From JBEEJL01 sp043744215 (GTDB lineage: Bacteria; Pseudomonadota; Gammaproteobacteria; Burkholderiales; JBEEJL01), in NCBI GenBank assembly GCA_043744215.1, contig JAYTVC010000071.1, forward strand, positions 1 to 50,364: a DNA stretch of 50,364 nucleotides. Direction: 5' to 3'. Below the pieces are notes generated by a model that was given only the letters and a program-made list of their open reading frames with translations, was not told the origin of the DNA and did not search any database. The stretch's first letter is position 1. The number at the start of each line of letters is the position of its first letter. The position numbers and the translations under genes are program-made. This document shows positions 25,116 to 32,295 of the stretch, piece after piece.

Positions 25116-26089
25116 GCGCTATGCCCGTCTTTTTGTGACAACTGCACCAGCATTAATTTGGCGCAAATCAGCACAACAAAAGTGATGAAAAATAAAATCA
25201 AGCCTAATGCCATCAGCGAGGCGATGTGAATATCTTTTGACGCTTCAGCGAATTCATTCGCCAGCACGGAACTGATGCTGTTGCCCGCTTCAAATACTGA
25301 CGAGCTGATTTTGTGGCTGTTGCCGATAACAAACGTGACCGCCATCGTCTCGCCCAACGCGCGCCCGAGGCCGAGCATGATGCCCCCTGCCACGCCAGCG
25401 CGCGTATAGGGCAGCACGACATGACGCATGACTTCCCAGGTCGTCGCGCCTAAACCGTAAGCGGATTCTTTTAATACTTTCGGCACGATTTCAAATACGT
25501 CACGCATCACCGACGCGATAAACGGAATCACCATGATCGCCAATATCAATCCGGCGCTGAGAATACCGATGCCATTCGGTGCTCCTTGAAATAATTTACC
25601 GACGATGGGAATCAAGCCGAAGGTTTTAGCCAATGCAGGCTGAATATAATCCGCCAGCAAAGGCACGAACACGAACAAACCCCACATGCCGTAAATGATG
25701 CTGGGGATGCCAGCGAGTAATTCAATCGCGGTACCAAGTGGGCGGCGTAGCGGAGTCGGGCATAGCTCGGTCAAAAAAACTGCAATACCAAAACTGATGG
25801 GTATGCCAATTAGCATCGCGATAAATGAAGTAGCCAGCGTGCCGTAGATTGCATTGAGCGCGCCGTATTGGTCGGTCACGGGATTCCAGGCGCTGCTGAC
25901 AATAAAGCCGAAACCGAATTGTTCAAACGCAGGCCAGGCACCGATGGTGAGAGAAACGATAATGCCAAGCAATAAAGCTAAAACCAATAAGGCAAAACAG
26001 CGTGTCGTGATTTCAAATATTACATCGAGCCAGCCGTGAAACTTACTGGCGCGATGGATCGCAATATTGTTCAGCGCTGTTACGGCCAT
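25112..26089 (-). CDS. pstC: Phosphate ABC transporter permease PstC
   Basis: The 325-residue inner-membrane permease has six or more predicted helices and the coupling loop IVPKVLKESAYGLGATTWEV. It starts ATGGCCGTAAC, overlapping the last ten bases of pstS, so the two genes are tightly coupled. PstC and PstA form the channel through which phosphate delivered by PstS enters. Confidence 0.95.
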   Translation of the reverse strand: MAVTALNNIAIHRASKFHGWLDVIFEITTRCFALLVLALLLGIIVSLTIGAWPAFEQFGFGFIVSSAWNPVTDQYGALNAIYGTLATSFIAMLIGIPISFGIAVFLTELCPTPLRRPLGTAIELLAGIPSIIYGMWGLFVFVPLLADYIQPALAKTFGLIPIVGKLFQGAPNGIGILSAGLILAIMVIPFIASVMRDVFEIVPKVLKESAYGLGATTWEVMRHVVLPYTRAGVAGGIMLGLGRALGETMAVTFVIGNSHKISSSVFEAGNSISSVLANEFAEASKDIHIASLMALGLILFFITFVVLICAKLMLVQLSQKDGHSA

Positions 26090-27117
26090 AGGGGTTTACC
26101 GGCGCTATCTTTAAGTTGGCTGGCCCAGGATTGCTCGGCCAGTTTGACGACATCGGCAGGCAGGGGGACGTAATCCAAATCAGTTGCCATCTTGCCGCCT
26201 TCTTTCAGCGCCCAAGCAAAAAACTTTAGCGCCTCTTTGCCTTTGGCGGCGTCGGCTTGCTGTTTATGCATCAAAATAAAACTCGCGCCGGTAATCGGCC
26301 AGCTATTTTTACCCGGCTCGTTAGTGAGGATTTCGTAAAAGCCCGGCGCTTTGGCCCAATCCGCATAGGCGGCCGCGGCCTGGAAAGTGGCGTCGTCAGC
26401 TTCAATAAAACTGCCCTCACGGTTTTGTAATTGTGCGACATTCATTTTGTTTTTCTTGGCGAACGCATATTCGACGTAGCCAATCGAGCCTTTGATCCGC
26501 TGCACATAGGATGCTACACCCTCATTGCCTTTGCCGCCGACACCTTCCGGCCAGGCTACCGAGGCGTCGCTGCCGACTTTTGTTTTCCAATCCGCACTGA
26601 CTTTGGATAAATAATCGGTGAATAAAAACGTGGTGCCTGAACCATCGGCGCGTCTCACGACGGTGATATTTTCATCAGGTAATTTGATATCGGCATTGGC
26701 TGCGGCAATCGCCGGGTCATTCCATTTTTTGATTTTGCCCAGATACATGTCCGCGACTAACGGGCCGGTGAGCTTGAGTTTGCCCGCAGGCACGCCGTCG
26801 AGATTGAACGCAAGCACGACGCCGCCGATGATTGCAGGGAATTGCACTAAGCCATCTTTGTCGAGTTCACTGAGCGTGAGCGGTTTATCCGACGCGCCGA
26901 AATCAACGGTTTTGGATTTGATTTGCTTAATGCCGCCGCCAGAACCGATGGATTGATAGTTCACGCTGCTGCCGGTTTTGGCTTTGTAGGCTTCGGCCCA
27001 CTTGGCGTAAATGGGGTAAGGAAATGTCGCGCCCGCGCCAGTGATATCGACGGCCTGCGCGCAAGCGGCGACAAATGTCAGTGCGGCTATGAATGTGATT
27101 TGTTTGGTAACTTTCAT
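26080..27117 (-). CDS. pstS: Periplasmic phosphate-binding protein PstS
   Basis: The 345-residue solute-binding protein captures inorganic phosphate in the periplasm. A signal peptide ends at ...CAQA (residue 22). Conserved phosphate-contact segments are GAGATFPYPIYAKW, SIGSGGGIKQI, DFGASDKPL and RRADGSGTTFLFTDYL. An AGGAG ribosome site precedes ATG 27117. It is first in the pstSCAB-phoUBR operon, controlled by the Pho box at 27165-27184. Confidence 0.97.
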   Translation of the reverse strand: MKVTKQITFIAALTFVAACAQAVDITGAGATFPYPIYAKWAEAYKAKTGSSVNYQSIGSGGGIKQIKSKTVDFGASDKPLTLSELDKDGLVQFPAIIGGVVLAFNLDGVPAGKLKLTGPLVADMYLGKIKKWNDPAIAAANADIKLPDENITVVRRADGSGTTFLFTDYLSKVSADWKTKVGSDASVAWPEGVGGKGNEGVASYVQRIKGSIGYVEYAFAKKNKMNVAQLQNREGSFIEADDATFQAAAAYADWAKAPGFYEILTNEPGKNSWPITGASFILMHKQQADAAKGKEALKFFAWALKEGGKMATDLDYVPLPADVVKLAEQSWASQLKDSAGKPLWP

Positions 27118-27164
27118 CGTTGGCTCCTGAATTGTTTACTAGACAATCGCATCATGCCGTTGAA

Positions 27165-27184
27165 ATGTTACAGAAATATGACAG
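27165..27184 (-). promoter_or_regulatory. Pho box (PhoB binding site)
   Basis: The minus strand reads CTGTCATATTTCTGTAACAT. These are two 7-bp direct repeats (CTGTCAT and CTGTAAC) separated by four bases, matching the PhoB-binding consensus. It lies 48 bp before the pstS start, as expected for a PhoB-activated promoter. Confidence 0.88.
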
Positions 27185-27207
27185 TCATGCCCTCCACATC
27201 CGCCTAT

Positions 27208-27237
27208 TGTAAGTATCTGATTTAATTGAATTATTTA
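27208..27237 (-). repeat. IHF-like dispersed element, copy 6 (upstream of pstS)
   Basis: On the minus strand: AAATAATTCAATTAAATCAG then ATACTTACAA. The core AATCAGATACTTA has one mismatch to WATCAANNNNTTR. It lies about 24 bp upstream of the Pho box, in the sense orientation of pstS, where DNA bending could affect PhoB-dependent transcription. Confidence 0.7.
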
Positions 27238-27242
27238 TTTAT

Positions 27243-28019
27243 TTATTTGTTTTTGAAATTCGGTTTGCGTTTCTCCGCGAATGCCGCCATACCTTCTTTC
27301 TGATCTTCCAGCGCAAAGGTGGAATGAAATACGCGGCGTTCAAATCGCACGCCTTCAGTGAGCGTGGTTTCGTAAGCGCGGTTGACGGATTCTTTTGCCA
27401 TCATCACTACCGGTAAAGATAAGTCTGCGATTTTCGCTGCGACCTTGATTGCTTCTTCAGCCAGGTCAGCAGCAGGCACAATGCGCGACACGAGGCCACT
27501 GCGCTCGGCTTCAGCCGCGTCGATCATGCGGCCGGTCAGCACCATTTCCATCGCTTTCGATTTGCCGACAAAGCGCGTGAGGCGCTGCGTGCCGCCCGCG
27601 CCGGGAATAGTACCGAGGGTGATTTCCGGCTGGCCGAATTTGGCCGTGTCTGCCGCCAAAATAAAATCACACATCATCGCCAGCTCACAGCCGCCGCCGA
27701 GCGCAAAACCTGCAACAGCGGCGATAATCGGCTTGCGCGCGCTGGCCACGCGCTCCCAATTGGCGGTGATAAAGTCGCCGAGATAGACGTCCATGTAATT
27801 GGAATCTTTCATCGCCTTGATATCGGCACCGGCGGCAAAAGCTTTTTCGCTGCCGGTAATCACCATTGCGCCGATGGCGGGATTTTTTTCAAACGCATTG
27901 ACCGCGTCGGCGAGCTCGTCCATCAATTGCCCATTGAGCGCGTTGAGCGCGGCCGGACGGTTGAGGCGGATGATGCCGACTTTGCCGCGTGTTTCGGTGA
28001 GGATGTTTTCGTAGGCCAT
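27243..28019 (-). CDS. Enoyl-CoA hydratase (crotonase family, PaaF-like)
   Basis: The 258-residue protein has the crotonase fold: oxyanion-hole segments KAFAAGADIKAM and ALGGGCELAMMCD, and a catalytic-Glu-bearing FGQPEITLGTIPGAGGTQRL. These match short-chain enoyl-CoA hydratases that hydrate 2-enoyl-CoA intermediates in beta-oxidation and in the lower phenylacetyl-CoA pathway. The location beside paaY/paaG/paaI/paaK suggests a PaaF-like role, but general beta-oxidation is equally possible. It has its own upstream region holding inverted repeats. Confidence 0.88.
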   Translation of the reverse strand: MAYENILTETRGKVGIIRLNRPAALNALNGQLMDELADAVNAFEKNPAIGAMVITGSEKAFAAGADIKAMKDSNYMDVYLGDFITANWERVASARKPIIAAVAGFALGGGCELAMMCDFILAADTAKFGQPEITLGTIPGAGGTQRLTRFVGKSKAMEMVLTGRMIDAAEAERSGLVSRIVPAADLAEEAIKVAAKIADLSLPVVMMAKESVNRAYETTLTEGVRFERRVFHSTFALEDQKEGMAAFAEKRKPNFKNK

Positions 28020-28054
28020 GGTTTTTCCTTTTGTCAGATGTAAATTTGAGTTTT

Positions 28055-28181
28055 ACCCATCCCCACCCTAACCCTCCCCTTGAAGGGGAGGGGATTTCTT
28101 TGTCCCAATTTCAAACGCGGATTCATTTGCGAAGAAAGAAGTTCCTTCCCCTTCAAGGGGAAGGCTAGGATGGGGATGGGT
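28055..28181. repeat. Inverted pair of CCCCTTGAAGGGG repeats
   Basis: Copy one (28055-28101) begins ACCCATCCCCACCCTAACCC and contains CCCCTTGAAGGGG, itself palindromic. Copy two (28135-28181) is the reverse complement, so the two could form a long stem-loop. They fill the gap between the enoyl-CoA hydratase and paaY. A third copy is at 42123-42170. No gene is visible here. Confidence 0.88.
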
Positions 28182-28197
28182 CTTGTTTAATCAATAG

Positions 28198-28797
28198 CTA
28201 ATTCTTCAACTTAAATTTTGGTTCAATCGCTTCAACATCCAACCGCTTGCGATTCGCTTCCACCTCAGTTAACGCTGCAACCTCGCGCATCGACTCAAAC
28301 GAGCGCAAGGTGAGGCGATGATACATCGCGGTGCCTTCCGATTTCCATTTAATTTCGTCATCGGATAATTCGCGCATGACTTTTCCCGGCACGCCGGCAA
28401 CGAGCGAACGCGGCGGGATAATCATTTTTGCTTTCACGAACGCGCTGGCGGCGACGATTGAATTTTCGCCGACCACCGCGCCGTCCATCACCACCGCATT
28501 CATGCCGACCATGGCGTTGCGCTTGACGCGCGCGCCGTGGATGATAGCGCCGTGGCCGATGTGCCCGTCGATTTCGATCACGGTATCTTCGCCGACAATG
28601 CCGTGCATCACGCAGGTGTCCTGCACGTTGACGCCTTGTTCCAGCACTAGACGCCCGAAGTCTCCGCGCAAACTGGCGGCGGGGCCGATGTAACAATTCG
28701 GCCCGACGATGACATCGCCGATCAAAATCGCCGTGGGGTGAATATAGGCACTGGGGTGGACGACGGGAATCAGCCCGTCGATAGCGTAAATAGGCAT
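28198..28797 (-). CDS. paaY: Gamma-carbonic-anhydrase-fold protein, PaaY-like thioesterase
   Basis: The 199-residue left-handed beta-helix protein has hexapeptide repeats from about residue 12 (HPSAYIHPTAILIGDVIVGP) and the metal-ligand histidines of the family (DGHIGHGAIIHGA). PaaY proteins hydrolyse dead-end CoA thioesters formed in phenylacetate catabolism. Start MPIYAIDGLIPV is the family start; an ATG 15 codons upstream gives an atypical extension. The divergent position to paaG supports the PaaY reading over a generic gamma-CA-like protein. Confidence 0.82.
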   Translation of the reverse strand: MPIYAIDGLIPVVHPSAYIHPTAILIGDVIVGPNCYIGPAASLRGDFGRLVLEQGVNVQDTCVMHGIVGEDTVIEIDGHIGHGAIIHGARVKRNAMVGMNAVVMDGAVVGENSIVAASAFVKAKMIIPPRSLVAGVPGKVMRELSDDEIKWKSEGTAMYHRLTLRSFESMREVAALTEVEANRKRLDVEAIEPKFKLKN

Positions 28798-28881
28798 GGC
28801 GGTTCTTTCAGAAACAAAACCTATTGTATCCGTTCCAAGCAATGGCGATAATCCGTTATCGACAAAAAAATGGAGTCAAAC

Positions 28882-29673
28882 ATGAGCGACACATCCATCC
28901 TGTTGCAAAAGTCTGAAGGCGTGGCGACCATCACGCTTAACCGACCGGACAAACTCAACAGCTTCAACGTCGCCATGCATGAGCAATTGCGTGACGCGAT
29001 TACTAACGTGAGGCAGGATAAATCCATCCGCGCGTTGTTGATAACTGGCGCAGGGCGAGGTTTTTGTGCGGGGCAGGATTTATCCGACCGGCAAGTGGAC
29101 CCCGGCGCGCCGCCACCGGATTTGAGTGTGACCCTCGATACGTATTACAACCCGCTGGTGCGATCTCTTCGCGCCTTGCCGATTCCCGTCATTTGCGCGG
29201 TGAATGGCGTGGCCGCCGGCGCGGGCGCTAATTTCGCGCTGGCCTGCGATATGGTTTTGGCGGCACGCTCGGCCAGTTTTATCCAGGCGTTTTGCAAAAT
29301 CGGTTTGATTCCCGATTGCGGTGGCACCTATTTTTTACCGCGCTTAATTGGCGGCGCGCGCGCGATGGGGCTGGCCATGCTGGGCGATAAACTTTCTGCC
29401 GCACAAGCGGAGCAGTGGGGTTTGATCTGGCAATGCATCGATGACGACAAGCTGCAAGATGAAGCGATGAAACTCGTGAAACACTTCGCCACGCAGCCGA
29501 CAAAAGGTTTGGCGCTCATGAAGCAAGCGTTATACGCATCACAAAATAATTCTCTTGATGAGCAACTCAATGTCGAACGCGATTTACAAAAAATCGCCGG
29601 GCACAGCCGCGATTTCCGCGAAGGCGTGTCGGCCTTTATACAAAAACGCGCGCCGCAATTCAAGGGTTGTTAA
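28882..29673 (+). CDS. paaG: 1,2-epoxyphenylacetyl-CoA isomerase
   Basis: PaaG converts ring-1,2-epoxyphenylacetyl-CoA to the oxepin isomer (and acts later in the pathway). The 263-residue crotonase-fold protein has the PaaG-type GRGFCAGQDLSDR and an active-site region ALACDMVLAARSASFIQAFC then IGLIPDCGGTYFLPRL, where Asp replaces the second Glu of enoyl hydratases. ATG 28882 has a TGGAG site; ATG 28870 gives four extra residues. paaABCDE epoxidase genes are not in the window. Confidence 0.9.
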   Translation: MSDTSILLQKSEGVATITLNRPDKLNSFNVAMHEQLRDAITNVRQDKSIRALLITGAGRGFCAGQDLSDRQVDPGAPPPDLSVTLDTYYNPLVRSLRALPIPVICAVNGVAAGAGANFALACDMVLAARSASFIQAFCKIGLIPDCGGTYFLPRLIGGARAMGLAMLGDKLSAAQAEQWGLIWQCIDDDKLQDEAMKLVKHFATQPTKGLALMKQALYASQNNSLDEQLNVERDLQKIAGHSRDFREGVSAFIQKRAPQFKGC

Positions 29674-29682
29674 AAAGAACTA

Positions 29683-30327
29683 TTCACCACAGAGGCACAG
29701 AGACACAGAGAAAAGCAAAAATAAACCCACGGTCATTCTGAGGCTTTAAGCCGAAGAATCTGCTGTTGCAGTGAAAGCAAATTCTTCGTTCACGCTTAGA
29801 ATGACATTTTCACCACAGAGGCACAGAGACATAGAGAAAAGCAAAAATAAACCCACTGTCATTCTGAGGCTTTACCGAAGAATCTGTTGTTGCAGTAAAA
29901 GCAGATTCTTCGTTCACGCTTAGAATGACATTTTCACCACAGAGGCACAGAGGCACAGAGAAAAACAAAATAAACACACTTTCATTCTGAGGCTTTAAGC
30001 CGAAGAATCTGCTGTTGCAGTGAAAGCAGATTCTTCGCTCACACTCAGAATGACAAGTTATTATCAGAATGACAAATGATTAGAAGCGCTGAAACACTGA
30101 AAATGGCAAAATAAACCCACTGTCATTCTGAGGCTTTGCCGAAGAATCTGTTGTTGCAGTAAAAGCAGATTCTTCGTTCACGCTTAGAATGACATTTTCA
30201 CCACAGAGGCACAGAGACACAGAGACACAGAGAAAAGCAAAAATAAACCCACTGTCATTCTGAGGCTTTGCCGAAGAATCCGCTGTTGCAGTAATGGCAG
30301 ATTCTTCGCTTATGCTCAGAATGAGAT
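29683..30327. repeat. Array of five repeat units of about 120 bp
   Basis: Units begin TTCACCACAGAGGCACAGAG at about 29683, 29809, 29933 and 30197; a fourth, divergent unit around 30085-30196 lacks that start. Each unit carries GTCATTCTGAGGCTTT, GAAGAATCTG and, inverted, CAGATTCTTCG and CTTAGAATGAC, so each can fold. The same CATTCTGAG/GAAGAATC family recurs at 46768, 47959 and 49759-49982. This explains the 686-bp gap between paaG and paaI; no gene is visible in it. Confidence 0.92.
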
Positions 30328-30331
30328 TGAT

Positions 30332-30360
30332 AAAATATTAAATGTAATCAAATACTTACA
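30332..30360 (+). repeat. IHF-like dispersed element, copy 7 (paaI leader)
   Basis: AAAATATTAAATGTAATCAA then ATACTTACA, immediately followed by the paaI ATG. The core AATCAAATACTTA matches WATCAANNNNTTR. No separate purine-rich ribosome site is seen between element and start codon. Confidence 0.82.
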
Positions 30361-30807
30361 ATGATACCAGCAATTACACCACAAGCTATCGCCGAAGCCG
30401 CCAGCGCAGCCATGCATGAACGCGATCACGCAGCCAAACATCTCGGCATCACGCTCGCCGAAATCAAACCCGGCTTCGCGCGCATGACCATGACAGTGCA
30501 AAAAAACATGATCAACGGTCATGACATTTGTCACGGCGGCATCATCTTCACGCTGGCCGACACCGCATTCGCTCATGCCTGCAACAGCTACAACATCATC
30601 GCGCTCGCCTCCGGTTGCGTGATCGATTTTCTCGCACCAGCGAAGTTGGGCGATGTGCTAACCGCCGTCGCCGAAATGCGATCGCAAGGGAATCGTTCGG
30701 GCGTATACGATGCGGTGGTGACGAGTCAAGAAGGAAAACGCATCGCGTTGTTTCGTGGCCGATCAACGCGGGTCAAAGGCGAAGTGGTGGTGAGTGCCAA
30801 ATCATGA
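30361..30807 (+). CDS. paaI: Phenylacetyl-CoA thioesterase PaaI
   Basis: The 148-residue hot-dog-fold thioesterase releases CoA from (hydroxy)phenylacetyl-CoA, preventing CoA trapping. The family motif HGGIIFTLADTAFAHACNS holds the catalytic Asp. Its stop overlaps the paaK start (ATGA), so the two are coupled. The start codon directly abuts a dispersed IHF-like element. Confidence 0.92.
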   Translation: MIPAITPQAIAEAASAAMHERDHAAKHLGITLAEIKPGFARMTMTVQKNMINGHDICHGGIIFTLADTAFAHACNSYNIIALASGCVIDFLAPAKLGDVLTAVAEMRSQGNRSGVYDAVVTSQEGKRIALFRGRSTRVKGEVVVSAKS

Positions 30808-32135
30808 CAATCAAAACCAAAACCCAGCCCGTCGATAAAAAAGAACTCGAACCCATTGAGCGCGCCAGCCGCGATGAATTGCAAGCCCTGCAATTACAAC
30901 GTATGCAATGGTCGTTGCAACACGCTTACGACAACGTGCCGCATTACAAAAAGAAATTCGACGCAGCGGGCGTGCATCCTGACGATTTGAAAACACTCGC
31001 CGACCTGGCAAAATTTCCCTTCACCACCAAACACGACCTGCGCGAAAATTATCCGTTTGGCATGTTCGCCGTACCGATGGAAAAAGTCGTGCGCGTGCAT
31101 GCTTCTAGCGGCACCACCGGCAAGCCGACCGTGGTCGGCTATACGCAAGATGACATCGACATGTGGGCCACCGTAATGGCGCGCTCAATCCGCGCTTCCG
31201 GCGGCAGGCGATCCGACATCGTGCATATCGCCTACGGCTACGGCCTGTTCACCGGCGGCCTCGGCGCGCATTACGGCGCGGAAAAACTCGGCGCGACCGT
31301 CATCCCCATGTCCGGCGGACAAACGGAAAAGCAGGTGCAACTCATCATTGATTTCAAACCCGACATCATCATGGTCACGCCGTCGTACATGCTCAATATC
31401 GCCGAAGAAATGCAGCGGCAGGGAATCAACCCCGCCGATTGTTCCCTGCGCATCGGCATCTTCGGCGCAGAGCCGTGGACCGACGCCATGCGTAAAGAAA
31501 TCGAGGCGCGCTTCGCCATTAATGCCGTGGATATTTACGGCCTGTCGGAAGTCATCGGCCCCGGCGTGGCGAACGAATGCATCGAAACCAAAGACGGCCC
31601 GCATATCTGGGAAGATCATTTTTATCCGGAAATCATCAACCCTGAAACCGGTGAAGTGTTACCCGACGGCGAAGCAGGCGAATTGGTATTCACCTCGCTC
31701 AGCAAAGAAGCGTTGCCGATTATCCGCTACCGCACGCGCGACCTTACGCGGCTATTACCCGGCACCGCGCGCACCATGCGCCGCATGGATAAAATCACCG
31801 GCCGTTCGGATGATATGTTGATCATTCGCGGCGTCAATGTGTTCCCCACACAAATCGAAGAATTATTATTAAAGCAGGCAAAGCTCGCGCCGTATTACCA
31901 ACTCATCGTCAGTCGCGAAGCGCATCTCGACCAGCTCGACATCCAAGTCGAAATCAAACCCGAATACGCTTTGCTCAACCAGATCGACCGCAAACACGAA
32001 GCCGACGCACTGGCGCATAGCATCAAGGCCTATGTCGGCGTGAGCAGCAATGTACATGTGCACGATGTAGGCGGCGTGGAACGCTCGGCGGGAAAAGCCA
32101 GAAGGATAATTGATAAGCGGGCTAAGCCTGGATGA
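30804..32135 (+). CDS. paaK: Phenylacetate-CoA ligase
   Basis: This ATP-dependent ligase activates phenylacetate to phenylacetyl-CoA, the entry step of the aerobic CoA-dependent pathway. The 443-residue ANL enzyme has the P-loop-like SSGTTGKPTVVGYT, the adenylate-binding DIYGLSEVIGPG, and the hinge YRTRDLT with GRSDDMLIIRGVNVFPTQIE. Length is normal. I start at the ATG overlapping the paaI stop; an open frame upstream to 30528 merely shadows paaI. Downstream is an intergenic segment of 160 bp. Confidence 0.95.
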   Translation: MTIKTKTQPVDKKELEPIERASRDELQALQLQRMQWSLQHAYDNVPHYKKKFDAAGVHPDDLKTLADLAKFPFTTKHDLRENYPFGMFAVPMEKVVRVHASSGTTGKPTVVGYTQDDIDMWATVMARSIRASGGRRSDIVHIAYGYGLFTGGLGAHYGAEKLGATVIPMSGGQTEKQVQLIIDFKPDIIMVTPSYMLNIAEEMQRQGINPADCSLRIGIFGAEPWTDAMRKEIEARFAINAVDIYGLSEVIGPGVANECIETKDGPHIWEDHFYPEIINPETGEVLPDGEAGELVFTSLSKEALPIIRYRTRDLTRLLPGTARTMRRMDKITGRSDDMLIIRGVNVFPTQIEELLLKQAKLAPYYQLIVSREAHLDQLDIQVEIKPEYALLNQIDRKHEADALAHSIKAYVGVSSNVHVHDVGGVERSAGKARRIIDKRAKPG

Positions 32136-32235
32136 TCATTCCCAAGCGGAATGGCATTCAGTAATCCAGCATAACCCAAAAAGCATTCGCATTAGTTCTG
32201 GCGAATGTAGCTCGTTTTTTATGTCACCCGAATAG

Positions 32236-32270
32236 CAATAAAAAATGCCGCCCCATTGCTGGAGCGGCAT
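32236..32270 (-). terminator. Rho-independent terminator of the cytochrome/propeller gene
   Basis: On the minus strand, ATGCCGC, a 12-base loop and GCGGCAT form a stem followed by a T-run (TTTTTTATTG). It lies 26 bp beyond the stop of the gene ending at 32296. Confidence 0.82.
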
Positions 32271-32295
32271 GAACAGGAGGACAAAGCGGAAAGCT

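Noticed and set aside
28178..28200. Possible fourteenth IHF-like element (TTTAATCAATAGCTAATT)
   Set aside because: It lacks the TTR end of the consensus and the AT-rich arm; it may be a decayed copy but is too weak to count.
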